Assembly (NCBI RefSeq): GCF_002159845.1
Contig: NZ_NFJK01000010.1
Location: forward strand, 62,001-126,000
Direction of reading: 5' to 3'
From: Anaeromassilibacillus sp. An250
GTDB taxonomy: Bacteria; Bacillota; Clostridia; Oscillospirales; Acutalibacteraceae
DNA: 64,000 bases
Under the pieces are notes generated by a model. The model had not been told where the DNA came from. It did no database searches and saw only the letters and a program-made list of their open reading frames with translations. This document shows positions 55,982 through 64,000 of this stretch, piece after piece; the stretch's first letter is position 1, and every line of letters begins with the position of its first letter. Both the position numbers and the translations under genes were made by a program.

Positions 55982-56473
55982 GTGGCAACCACACAGGCTT
56001 TTCGGGAATATATCACCCAAAACCAACAGGCCTTTTACCGGTTGGCCTATAGCTATACAAAGAACAGCGACGCCGCACTCGACGTGGTGCAGGACGCCAT
56101 TGTCAAAGGGATTGAAAAGCTGCATACGCTCCGCAATCCCGCATATATGAAAACGTGGTTCTATCGGATTTTGGTCAATGAGGGCCTCAACTACCTGCGC
56201 GGGAAAAAGGTGGTTTCGCTCGACGAATATGCGGAATCCCCCCTCTCCGCTGCGGAGGACCGGGACGTCGCGCAGGATGTGGACCTTTACAATGCCGTCC
56301 AGAGGTTGGAACCCAAATTGCGCACCGTGGTCATCCTGCGCTTTTTTGAAGACATGAAGCTGGAAGACATCGCGTCCATCACCGGCGATCCGCTCAGCAC
56401 GGTGAAGTCGCGTTTATATAAAGCCCTCAAGCTCTTGAAGGTAGATTTGCAGGAGGGGGTGATGGCGACGTAA
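55982..56473 (+). CDS. ECF sigma factor (SigV-like)
   Basis: 163 aa. Region 2 YRLAYSYTKNSDAALDVVQDAIVKG and region 4 LEPKLRTVVILRFFEDMKLEDIASITGDPLSTVKSRLYKALKLLK. GTG start, weak SD. Followed 98 bp later by an RsiV-like anti-sigma factor, so probably held inactive at the membrane until a cell-wall signal such as lysozyme. Confidence 0.85.
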   Translation: MATTQAFREYITQNQQAFYRLAYSYTKNSDAALDVVQDAIVKGIEKLHTLRNPAYMKTWFYRILVNEGLNYLRGKKVVSLDEYAESPLSAAEDRDVAQDVDLYNAVQRLEPKLRTVVILRFFEDMKLEDIASITGDPLSTVKSRLYKALKLLKVDLQEGVMAT

Positions 56474-56571
56474 CGATCCTTTAGCCAATCCAACAGCTCT
56501 GAGCTTGCCCGCGGCAACCCGGGAACGCCGCGGAAACAAACTTTTGATATATATTTTTAGGGAGGACATCT

Positions 56572-57444
56572 ATGATGAGAAATTTTGAAGAGGCAAAAAG
56601 GACTTATGAGTCCATGGACATTCCGGAGAAGCTTCCGAATGTCGTGGATCAGGCTTTTACAAGGGCTACGGCCCGCCGGAGACTGGCCTGGTATAAACCA
56701 GCGCTGTCGGCGGCAGCGGCCGTATGCATCCTGTTTGTTGCGCTTTTGAACATCAGCCCCACCTTTGCCAATGCGATGGCGGAGGTCCCGGTGCTGGGCA
56801 ATGTGGCGAAGGTGTTGACGTTCCGCCAATATGCCATTGAGACGGACTCCGAGTGGATCACCGTGAACCAGCCCTCCATTGCTGGGACGGGGAACACAGA
56901 ACTGGAAAAGCGCGTCAACAATGAAATTCAGGAAAAAATCGACGCGATTGTTGCTGAAGCCCGCCAGGAGGCCAAGCAAAACCGCGAGGACGCCATCGCG
57001 CGGGGGCAGGACCCGGCCCAATTGATGCCGGTGATTTTGGACATCCGCTATGAGATCAAGAGTTCCAGTGAAAAGGCGCTGTCCTTTGTGATTTACAAGA
57101 CCGAAACAGCGGCAAGCGCCTATACGCAGCAAATTTTCTACAATTTGGACCTGGCTTCCGGCAAGGACCTCACGCTGTCCGACGTCCTCGGGCCGGACTA
57201 TAAGCAGATCGCTGACAAGGCCGTCAAAGATACCATCGACCAGCGTATGGCGGAGGACCCGGAGAAGTGGCCGTACTTTGTGCCGACGCCGGAAATGCCG
57301 GACGAAGGCTTCCAGGGGATTGCCGACGACCAGAAGTTCTACATCGACAAGGACGGCAATGTGGTCGTGAGCTTCGATGAATACGAAATCGGCCCGGGGT
57401 CCATGGGCATCCAGGATTTCGTAGTCGGGAAATCGTTGGTATAA
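56572..57444 (+). CDS. RsiV-like membrane anti-sigma factor (DUF3298)
   Basis: 290 aa. Cytosolic N-terminus (1-44), one TM helix (ALSAAAAVCILFVALLNI, ~45-62), then an outer domain with DUF4163/DUF3298 features (YNLDLASGKDLTLSDVLGPDYK and FYIDKDGNVVVSFDEYEIGPGSMG). RsiV binds lysozyme directly and is then cut to free SigV; the same is inferred here. RBS GGGAGGA. Confidence 0.85.
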   Translation: MMRNFEEAKRTYESMDIPEKLPNVVDQAFTRATARRRLAWYKPALSAAAAVCILFVALLNISPTFANAMAEVPVLGNVAKVLTFRQYAIETDSEWITVNQPSIAGTGNTELEKRVNNEIQEKIDAIVAEARQEAKQNREDAIARGQDPAQLMPVILDIRYEIKSSSEKALSFVIYKTETAASAYTQQIFYNLDLASGKDLTLSDVLGPDYKQIADKAVKDTIDQRMAEDPEKWPYFVPTPEMPDEGFQGIADDQKFYIDKDGNVVVSFDEYEIGPGSMGIQDFVVGKSLV

Positions 57445-57478
57445 CATTTCACAAGGAAAGGAGTAAAAGACAATCGAG

Positions 57479-57528
57479 GGCCCTGCCCTGCGGATGTGTA
57501 GCGCATCCGCGGGGCAGGGCTTTTTTTG
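57479..57528 (+). terminator. Terminator after sigma/anti-sigma operon
   Basis: GCCCTGCCCtGCGGATG/GCATCCGCgGGGCAGGGC then TTTTTTT. Confidence 0.85.
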
Positions 57529-58234
57529 CTTGGATTTGAGGGGGTTAACGGAACTAGAAATTTTTGGAAATATTTCTGATGGATGCGATAAAAAAGATGC
57601 GGCCGGGGCATTTTTGCTGGGGCCAAAGTGCATTGAATCAAGAAGGAAATTCCCAAAAACTTTGGGAACGCTGGGATTCTTTGGGGGAGATATTGCACAA
57701 CTTTCACCAATTTCCACAGAGTTTTCCACCGCCCTTTCTATGGGGATTTTGTCATTATAATTCTTTTTGAAAAACTATTTGCGAGAATAGCGCGTGAAAC
57801 GGGGGTTTTATACGGCTTGTAATTCCACAGGTTTACATAAACCATGTGGAAAACGATGTGGAGAATGTTGAAAACTCGGTGGAAACAGTGGAGAAATGCC
57901 GGGTACAGGCTGTTTAAAGTTTTGGAAAGGTGCAAAAAGAAAAAGTTATGTAAACGGATAAAGGGAACGGTAAAAACTTTGCGTAAAGTTTTTACCATCG
58001 AAAAAGGAAAAAAGCGCAAGCTTTCCACATTTCCGCAATCGGGATGCAAAACTTTTCCACAGAGTTTTTGTTAGAAAAGATTGCGGTTGTTTTTAGCTTG
58101 CCAATCCGCTATAATATTATATTTAGCTGCTGCTCTGTTTGCGTGTTGTTTTGCAGGCAAAGCAGCCGAAAAGGATACGGAAAGCAACTTTATCGGAACT
58201 GCATTTTCCTATCCTCACATGGGAAATTTTATGT
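57529..58234. other. Gene-free ~700 bp with DnaA-box-like cluster
   Basis: No plausible ORF. TTTTCCACA/TGTGGAAAA at 57845 and 58053, TGTGGAGAA at 57857, two-mismatch boxes at 57710 and 58021. Perfect 12-bp inverted repeat GGTAAAAACTTT-gcgt-AAAGTTTTTACC at 57969-57996. Confidence 0.5.
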
Positions 58235-58240
58235 TATAAT
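58232..58240 (+). promoter_or_regulatory. Extended -10 promoter at start of tandem repeat
   Basis: TGTTATAAT (extended -10) directly precedes the first unit; no clear -35. Confidence 0.5.
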
Positions 58241-58595
58241 AACCTCACGGCGTAAGCGGAAGCCAGCTTCGCAAAAGCTCGCTGCCTTCCGACGCCTGAG
58301 AGAACATTGAAACATCGGCCAGAAGGTTTCGGTAACTTTCAGAAAGAGGCCTAAGGCTTTCGACGGACTGGATGTTTTAGATAACCTCACGGCGTAAGCG
58401 GAAGCCAGCTTCGCAAAAGCTCGCTGCCTTCCGACGCCTGAGAGAACATTGAAACATCGGCCAGAAGGTTTCGGTAACTTTCAGAAAGAGGCCTAAGGCT
58501 TTCGACGGACTGGATGTTTTAGATAACCTCACGGCGTAAGCGGAAGCCAGCTTCGCAAAGGCTTGCTGCCTTCCGACGCCTGAGAGAGCATTGAA
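58239..58595 (+). repeat. 2.5 tandem copies of a 142-bp structured unit
   Basis: Copies at 58239-58380 and 58381-58522 are identical as far as I can read; the third, 58523-58595, stops mid-unit and has two or three changes. Each unit holds GGCGT...ACGCC with CGGAAG/CTTCCG inside, and AAACATC...GATGTTT around GGCC/GGCC. 142 is not a multiple of three, so it is not a coding repeat. Confidence 0.85.
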
Positions 58596-58635
58596 CCATA
58601 TACAGAAATCGCAAGGCGTTTTCTGTTCAAGGGAG

Positions 58636-58653
58636 AGGCCGTCCGGCCTTTTT
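58636..58653 (+). terminator. Terminator after tandem-repeat unit
   Basis: AGGCCGtCCGGCCT followed by TTTTAT. A separate TATAAT box follows at 58660-58665, likely for rlmB. Confidence 0.65.
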
Positions 58654-58796
58654 ATATGGTATAATAAAATCCATATGACATTGCGCGAGAAACAGAGGGA
58701 AAATAGGCGTCAAACCTCAAGGATTGTCCGATTGGGGAAGGCGAGGCGCCGCACTTTATCATTTGATTACGATACAGGAAGCAGGGAAATGTGTTT

Positions 58797-59567
58797 ATGA
58801 ATAAAGAAGAGCAGAGCCGCCGCGGGGAAGACGTGATCGCCGGCAGGAACGCCGTCACGGAAGCGCTGCGCAGCGGCCGGTCGATCGATAGCCTGTATGT
58901 GACACGAGGCGCGCATACGGGGAGCATCGGCGCATTGATTGCCAAAGCAAAGAAGCAGGGCATTCCCGTCAAGGAGGCGGATGCCAAAAAGCTGGATTAT
59001 TTGTGCGGGAACGCCGTACATCAGGGCGTGGTGGCGTTGGCCGCCGCGCATACGTATGCCTCTTTGGACGATCTCTTCGCCCTGGCCCAGGAGCGCGGCG
59101 AGCCGCCGTTTTTTATCGTGGCGGATGAACTGGAGGACCCGCATAACCTCGGGGCCATCCTCCGGACCGCGGAGTGCGCGGGCGCCCATGGGGTGATTAT
59201 CCCCAAGCGCCGTTCCGTTGGGCTGACCTATGCCGTGGGTAAGGCCTCGGCAGGGGCGGTCGAATATGTGCCTGTGGTCCGCGTGACCAATATCGCCTCC
59301 ACTTTGGAGGAACTCAAGCAGCGCGGGGTTTGGACCTACGCCGCGGATATGGACGGGCAGGACTGGTGCTCGGTGGATTACAAAGGGCCGACCGCTTTGG
59401 TGATCGGTTCGGAGGGATTCGGCGTCAGCCGCTTGGTCAAAGAAAGTTGTGATTTTGTCATATCCCTGCCCATGAAGGGAAAAATAAACTCGCTGAACGC
59501 CTCGGTTGCGTGCGGTGTGATCTGTTATGAGGTGGCGCGCCAGCGCAGTGGAATTGTGACCAAGTGA
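58797..59567 (+). CDS. rlmB: 23S rRNA 2'-O-ribose methyltransferase (RlmB/TrmH family)
   Basis: 256 aa SpoU-family enzyme with a knotted SAM site. N-terminal substrate-binding domain (IAGRNAVTEALRSGRSIDSLYV), then motifs ELEDPHNLGAILRTAECAG, LVIGSEGFGVSRLV and PMKGKINSLNASVACGVICYE. Expected to methylate G2251 of 23S rRNA. ATG 58797 is used. Ends 16 bp before the 1203-aa gene. Confidence 0.9.
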   Translation: MNKEEQSRRGEDVIAGRNAVTEALRSGRSIDSLYVTRGAHTGSIGALIAKAKKQGIPVKEADAKKLDYLCGNAVHQGVVALAAAHTYASLDDLFALAQERGEPPFFIVADELEDPHNLGAILRTAECAGAHGVIIPKRRSVGLTYAVGKASAGAVEYVPVVRVTNIASTLEELKQRGVWTYAADMDGQDWCSVDYKGPTALVIGSEGFGVSRLVKESCDFVISLPMKGKINSLNASVACGVICYEVARQRSGIVTK

Positions 59568-59583
59568 GACAGGGGGAAGAGGA

Positions 59584-62500
59584 ATGGATAAAAGGACCAA
59601 TACGCCCCACGACGACTTTTCCGTGGAAGAAATTTTGCAGGAAGCCCGCCTGTTGCGCGAGCAGCAGGGGGAGGAGATCACCTTTTCTGTTGCAACTACC
59701 GATCAGAAGCCAGCTTCGGAGCGCGCCCAGGCCACGCCTGTGGAACAGGCGGGCAAACCCGTTGCGCAGCAGCCGGTAAAAGAGCCGGTGCGCCGTCCGG
59801 TAGAGCGCAAGGAGCCCGAGCCGGGAAAAAAGGTGGAGGAACCGGCTGTGGCCGCGCCCAAAACGGAGCGCATGGCAAAGGAAGCGCCGAAGGCGGACCC
59901 CATCCAGTGGACAGAATCGGAACAGCCGGAGGAAGAAGAGCCCCGGAAATTGAGCTGGGCCGAGCGGCGCGCGGAGAAGAAGCGCATCAAAGAGGAGCGC
60001 CGCAGGCTGAAAAAGCAGTCCGGTGTCTTTCCGTCCGAGGAAGAAGATATTTACTATGGGCTGCAATTGAAGCCCTTGGAGGAATATAAACAACAGTACG
60101 AAAAAACGCTGCAATCGGGCAGCGCAAAGGCGGACGAGCCAAAGGAGCGGACGTCCGCACAGGCCAGGCCGGTGGCGAAGCCCGTGGGGGATAAAACGGG
60201 GTCGATTTTCTCCTACTTGTTCGATTCGACCGATGAGGAGATGGACGAGGAGATCGCCGCCCGGTTTGAAACGCTGCACCAGGAGCGCAAACAGCGTATG
60301 GAGGAAGCCGCCCGGCAGACGGGCGCATTCAAGGTGCATGAAAACACCATTGAGATTCAATTCCCCAAGCGCGCTCCAGAGGCGGCCCAAAAGCCTGCGC
60401 AAGCCGAGAAGCCCGCAGAGAAGGCGGCGGGTTCCAAACAGCCCGCGGCGAAGAAAGCGGCGGAGCCGGAAAAAAAGGTGGAACCGGCGCCAAAAGAAAC
60501 CGCGAAGGCAGAGCCGGTAAAACCGGATTTGGAGCCAAAGACGCAGACGCCGCCCATCTTGGATGGCTTCCCGGTGGGGGACGAGACGTTTGAATTCCCG
60601 GCGATGGGCAGCTTTGCCCGGCCCGTGCAGCGCAAGGGCGCGGAAAAGGCGGGAGCCGCCCCAGATCTGCCAGTGGAAGGGGAGACGTTTGAATTCCCGG
60701 CAGTGGGAGGGTATGCCGTACCCCCGCAGATCGAGGACACCAACCCGATCGAGCCGGTGCAGCCCATGGAACCCAAAGAGCCGGTACAACCTGCGGAGCC
60801 AAAGACACCGGCGAAACCGAAGAAAGCGCCGAAGCAGGAACCAAAGCAGCCGGTAGAGATGCCCTCCGCGCCGGTTTCGACGCCGGAAACGCCGGTGCAT
60901 ACCGAACCCGCCGCGCCTGCGGCGCCGCCGGAAATCCCCACCCAGCCGGAGGTGCAGCCCTCTGTGACGCCGATGCGCGCAGAGGAATCCGCTCCGGCGG
61001 ATACATATCCGCAGGAGAAGCCGCTCCGTCCAAAGACGGGGGAGAAGGTGCGCCGCGCCGATTACCGTCCGGCGGGTGTAACGCCCGTCCACGTGGTGGA
61101 ATTGCACGACTATGCGGAAGTGATCTTAAAAGAGGCGAAAACATATCCCAAGGCATCGGCAAAGCTGCACACCGCGCCGCTCCCAAAGGTGGAGGAAGCC
61201 GCAGCGGAGCTGGCGAAAGAGGAGGAAGTCTCGAAAGCGGAGTCCCCTGCCGTGGAGGAACCCACCTTGCCGGTTTGGGAGCCGCTGGCAACGGATCAGG
61301 AGGGGCAACCGGCCGATACGTTCCTCCATGCGGATGGGCCGGAGGCGGAGACGGAAGAAGAGACGCCGCCCCCGCCCAAGAAAAAGAAGAAATTCTCGAT
61401 CATGGGCGAGGAAGAGCCGGACAACGACCCGGAGGACAACCTGCCGGAGGAGCCGGACGAGCTGGACGATTACCAAAAGCCCTCGGATGCGCCTTCGGTT
61501 GCGCACGAGCTGGGTTCCAGCCTCCGGGAACTGACGCTGCGCCTGGCGGTCACGGGGATTATCACCGTGTTGCTGCTGGTGCTCGGCGTTTTGGGAGAGA
61601 TGACCAGCCTGCTTCCGGAGGCGATCCGCGGCGCCCTGCCGACGCAGACGTATTTGATTTTAAATCTGATCTTTTTGGGGATTGCCTCGGTATTTTGCTG
61701 GGTGACCATCTTCAACGGGATCAAATCCATGGCCCGGTTGCAGGCCAATTCCGACAGCGGGGTCGCGGTTGCGGCGATTGCGGCGCTGATCCAGAGTGTG
61801 GCGCTGCTCTTCTCGCCGGAGAGCGTGGCTTCGTCCAGCGTCCACGCATATGCGGTCTTGGCGTCCGCCGCCCTGTTTTTGAACACAGCGGGCAAGTTCT
61901 CGCTCATCAAGCGCATCCGGCACAATTTCCGCTTTGTCGCGTCGCCGGACCCGAAATACGCGGTGCAGTATTTCGACGATCACAACACCGCGCTTCAAAT
62001 GGCCAAGGGCTGTGTGGCGGACACGCCCGCCATCGCCTATCAGAACAAGACGGATTTCCTCAAGCATTTCCTGAGCTTGAGCTATGAGAACGATCCCAGC
62101 GACCAGAGCTCGCACATCATCGCCCCGCTTGGAGCGATCCTTTCGCTGGTGCTGTGCATCGTGTACTATGTGTTAAACCAGGATGTGATCGGCGCAATCA
62201 CCGTATTCGCGGCCGCCACCTGCATCAGCGTGCCGATGATGAATATGTTGAGCGTCAATTTCCCCCTCGCCCGCCTGAGCAAGCTGGCGACGCGCGTCGG
62301 GGCCATGGTGGTCGGCTATCCCGCGGTCGAGCACTTTTCCACGGCGAATGCGGTGATCCTCGATGCAAAGGACCTGTTCCCGAAGGGGACGGTGATCCTC
62401 AATGGGATCAAGACGTTTGGGGGCCAGCGCATCGACGACGCGATTGTCGATGCCACCGCGCTGATGTGCGCCACAGGGGGGCCCCTGAGCGACCTGTTTG

Positions 62501-63195
62501 ACCAGATCATCAAGAGCCACCACGACATCCTGCCGAAGATCGAGAACCTCAGCTATGAGGACGACAAGGGCGTTGTGGGCTGGGTCTCGGGCCGGAGAAT
62601 TTTGGTCGGCAACCGCGACCTGATGAAGGGGTACGGCATCGAGCCGCCTTCGAGGGACTACGAAGAAAAATATCTGCTGGGGGGCAAGCAGGTGGTATAC
62701 CTGGCTTCCGGCGGGGATCTCGTGGCTATGTTCGTCCTCTCTTACAATTCGGACCGCCGCCGTGCGGCGGAGCTGCGCCGGATGGAGGACAACGGGATCA
62801 GCCTGATCGTGCGCACCTGCGACCCGAATATTACGCCGCGCCTGCTGGCGCAGGTATTCGACCTAGACGAGCATGGGATCCGCGTGTTGCCGGAGCGCCT
62901 GGGACAGGAATATTTGAAGCTGGTTGAAGCGCCGGACGAGCGCACCGACGCCCTGCTTGCGACAAAGGGCCGCCCCACCGCGATGATGCGTATGCTGACC
63001 GCCTGCGTGCGGCAGCGCAGCAACATCTCTGTTGCAGTTGCGTTGCAGACCGTTGCGGTGATCTTGGGGTTCCTTCTGGTGGCGTTCCTGGCATGCTATT
63101 CCGGGTTGAAACAGCTCAGCACCGCCGCGCTGCTGTTGTTTGAACTGTTCTGGCTGGTGGCGGTGTTGATCGTACCGCGCCTGCGGAAGCCTTGA
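59584..63195 (+). CDS. Large protein: disordered N-terminus fused to degenerate P-type ATPase-like membrane domain
   Basis: 1203 aa. Residues 1-~640 are low-complexity Pro/Glu/Ala/Lys-rich with two copies of G(D)ETFEFPA(M/V)G near 335 and 365. From ~641 there are hydrophobic segments in two groups (LRLAVTGIITVLLLVLGVLG..., APLGAILSLVLCIVYYVLN...) and a final pair at the C-terminus. The cytosolic part aligns by pattern with P1B ATPases: VILDAKDLFPKG (~927) where the phosphorylation motif DKTGTLTxG should be, GRRILVGNRDLM (~1002), NGISLIVRTCDPN in place of the TGDN segment. No GDGxND. I infer a catalytically dead relative. RBS GGGGGAAGAGG. Confidence 0.75.
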   Translation: MDKRTNTPHDDFSVEEILQEARLLREQQGEEITFSVATTDQKPASERAQATPVEQAGKPVAQQPVKEPVRRPVERKEPEPGKKVEEPAVAAPKTERMAKEAPKADPIQWTESEQPEEEEPRKLSWAERRAEKKRIKEERRRLKKQSGVFPSEEEDIYYGLQLKPLEEYKQQYEKTLQSGSAKADEPKERTSAQARPVAKPVGDKTGSIFSYLFDSTDEEMDEEIAARFETLHQERKQRMEEAARQTGAFKVHENTIEIQFPKRAPEAAQKPAQAEKPAEKAAGSKQPAAKKAAEPEKKVEPAPKETAKAEPVKPDLEPKTQTPPILDGFPVGDETFEFPAMGSFARPVQRKGAEKAGAAPDLPVEGETFEFPAVGGYAVPPQIEDTNPIEPVQPMEPKEPVQPAEPKTPAKPKKAPKQEPKQPVEMPSAPVSTPETPVHTEPAAPAAPPEIPTQPEVQPSVTPMRAEESAPADTYPQEKPLRPKTGEKVRRADYRPAGVTPVHVVELHDYAEVILKEAKTYPKASAKLHTAPLPKVEEAAAELAKEEEVSKAESPAVEEPTLPVWEPLATDQEGQPADTFLHADGPEAETEEETPPPPKKKKKFSIMGEEEPDNDPEDNLPEEPDELDDYQKPSDAPSVAHELGSSLRELTLRLAVTGIITVLLLVLGVLGEMTSLLPEAIRGALPTQTYLILNLIFLGIASVFCWVTIFNGIKSMARLQANSDSGVAVAAIAALIQSVALLFSPESVASSSVHAYAVLASAALFLNTAGKFSLIKRIRHNFRFVASPDPKYAVQYFDDHNTALQMAKGCVADTPAIAYQNKTDFLKHFLSLSYENDPSDQSSHIIAPLGAILSLVLCIVYYVLNQDVIGAITVFAAATCISVPMMNMLSVNFPLARLSKLATRVGAMVVGYPAVEHFSTANAVILDAKDLFPKGTVILNGIKTFGGQRIDDAIVDATALMCATGGPLSDLFDQIIKSHHDILPKIENLSYEDDKGVVGWVSGRRILVGNRDLMKGYGIEPPSRDYEEKYLLGGKQVVYLASGGDLVAMFVLSYNSDRRRAAELRRMEDNGISLIVRTCDPNITPRLLAQVFDLDEHGIRVLPERLGQEYLKLVEAPDERTDALLATKGRPTAMMRMLTACVRQRSNISVAVALQTVAVILGFLLVAFLACYSGLKQLSTAALLLFELFWLVAVLIVPRLRKP

Positions 63196-63209
63196 TGGAG
63201 GGGCCTGGG

Positions 63210-63821
63210 ATGGAATTCGACGCTGCCTGTAAACAGTATGAAGGGCAGGATCTGGGGGATGCAACGTTCACCGATTTGGAACTGCGCGGCATCCGCTTTG
63301 TCAATTGCCGCTTCCACGGCGCTTCGATGGGCGGCCTGATTACCCGCGATTGCGCCTTTTTGAACTGCAATTTTTCCTTTGCCTCGCTACACGGCAGCAT
63401 GCATTACGCCACGCTGTTTCAGAACTGTACCTTCCATGGGGCCAGCCTGTTCAGCGCGGAGATGGAGGGCTGCAATTGCAGCGGCAGCAGTTTTGCCGGG
63501 GCCAATCTGACGGGCTTTGCGATCCGCGGCGGGAATTTTTCGGATACGGTGTTTGACGGCTGCGACCTGCGGCGCATGGATTTGCAGGGGGTCTGCCTGG
63601 CGCATGCGTTCTTCCAGGGGGCCAACCTGGAAAAGGCGGACCTGCGCGGCTGCGACTGTTCCCACGCGGTGTTTGCGGACGCCGCCCTGAAGGGGGCGGA
63701 TCTGCGTGGCGCCAGGTTCAACGGCGTGGACGTCCGGCAGATGCGGTTCCAAGAGACCAAAATCGACCTGGAGCAAGCGGTCCGCTTCGCGGAGAGCTTG
63801 GGATGCATCGTATCCGGTTGA
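63210..63821 (+). CDS. Pentapeptide-repeat protein
   Basis: 203 aa. Nearly the whole chain is A(N/D)Lxx-type repeats (FHGASLFSAEMEGCNCSGSSFAGANLTGF...ANLEKADLRGCDCSHAVFADAALKGADLRGARFNGV) forming a right-handed quadrilateral beta-helix. Resembles McbG/Qnr-like proteins in form, and is rich in Cys. DNA-mimic protection of gyrase is possible but unproven. ATG 63210 follows GGAGGGG; 14 bp after the preceding gene, likely same transcript. Confidence 0.85.
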   Translation: MEFDAACKQYEGQDLGDATFTDLELRGIRFVNCRFHGASMGGLITRDCAFLNCNFSFASLHGSMHYATLFQNCTFHGASLFSAEMEGCNCSGSSFAGANLTGFAIRGGNFSDTVFDGCDLRRMDLQGVCLAHAFFQGANLEKADLRGCDCSHAVFADAALKGADLRGARFNGVDVRQMRFQETKIDLEQAVRFAESLGCIVSG

Positions 63822-64000
63822 TAGAGACGATGCAAGAGGCGTACGGTTTCTTCGCAGGATGCCGTGTAACTGGGCGAAGGGGTACCGGTGCCCAAGGATA
63901 AAAAATTTTTTTGTTGCGTTTGGCGAACAAATTATACAGAATGGAATCGACGCGCGGGGAGCAAGAACGGCTTCTTCCGCGCGTTTCCGGCGATTTGGGC
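63822..64000. other. Window end, no gene seen
   Basis: AT-rich patch (AAAAAATTTTTTT-like) near 63900 and GC-rich end; no supported ORF or terminator. Confidence 0.4.

Noticed and set aside
57479-58310. ORFs in the gap between the anti-sigma gene and the tandem repeats
   Set aside because: Lys/Phe-rich nonsense without RBS, overlapping inverted repeats and DnaA-box-like sites.
58239-58595. Tandem repeats as a CRISPR array
   Set aside because: Units are 142 bp and contiguous, with no unique spacers and no cas genes.
59458-61107. 549-codon minus-strand ORF opposite the low-complexity region
   Set aside because: Arg/Leu/Gly-rich translation of repetitive plus-strand sequence.

Overview
The window joins two pieces of DNA. 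Positions 1 to about 33,533 are most of an integrative conjugative element (ICE) of the kind common in gut Clostridia. From about 33,534 to 64,000 the sequence is host chromosome. The host looks like a spore-forming Clostridia member with GC-rich coding DNA, probably Oscillospirales. The evidence is spoIIP, gpr and spoVAE, the classical Firmicutes order gpr/spoIIP - rpsT - lepA - hemW - hrcA - grpE - dnaK - dnaJ with a CIRCE operator, and a SigV/RsiV-like pair. The genus is an inference.

The ICE reads from the end of an unseen gene through topB, a very large methylase/helicase, mobC, a small membrane protein and a MobP-type relaxase. A cargo block follows: a WXG-type putative toxin, a sigma factor and an MFS efflux pump under a leader-peptide attenuator. 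After a nested insertion come the regulatory and integration genes: ImmA/IrrE protease with an XRE repressor, divergent promoters with repeated operators, a MazF-like protein, HTH proteins and a tyrosine integrase. The right end is a 3' tRNA fragment (tRNA-Arg-like), so the left end and the intact tRNA lie outside the window. Conjugation pilus genes are not in this stretch.

The cargo block is a three-layer nest. Inside the ICE is an IS1634/IS4-like element (about 15,521-26,277) with matching inverted ends and two translationally coupled accessory ORFs. Its transposase gene is split by an approximately 8.3 kb Tn4451/TndX-like element (about 17,425-25,722). That element has 20-bp imperfect terminal inverted repeats, a large serine recombinase, a TnpW-like protein, a MobV relaxase, RepA-like and Cys-rich VLP proteins, and an XRE regulator. 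It also carries an AT-rich cargo of nucleoside phosphorylase, ANT(9)-like nucleotidyltransferase and a P-loop kinase. Each of the last two is followed by a copy of a roughly 170-bp strongly folded direct repeat, which gives a gene-repeat-gene-repeat layout.

The chromosomal part holds a YtaF/MntP-like membrane protein, ferritin, two Cof-type HAD phosphatases, a CPBP protease, tadA, a secreted proline/threonine-rich anchored protein, the sporulation genes and the lepA to dnaJ block. Then come two divergent XRE genes around a perfect 36-bp palindrome, a NifU-like/GGGtGRT gene pair, the sigma/anti-sigma pair, rlmB, a 1203-residue protein whose C-terminus resembles a P-type ATPase without its catalytic motifs, and a pentapeptide-repeat protein.

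The most unusual signals not explained by genes are a four-stem cloverleaf at 55,796-55,883, 2.5 tandem copies of a 142-bp structured unit between a promoter and a terminator at 58,235-58,653, the folded cassette repeats at 24,233 and 25,019, and a DnaA-box-like cluster near 57,700-58,060.
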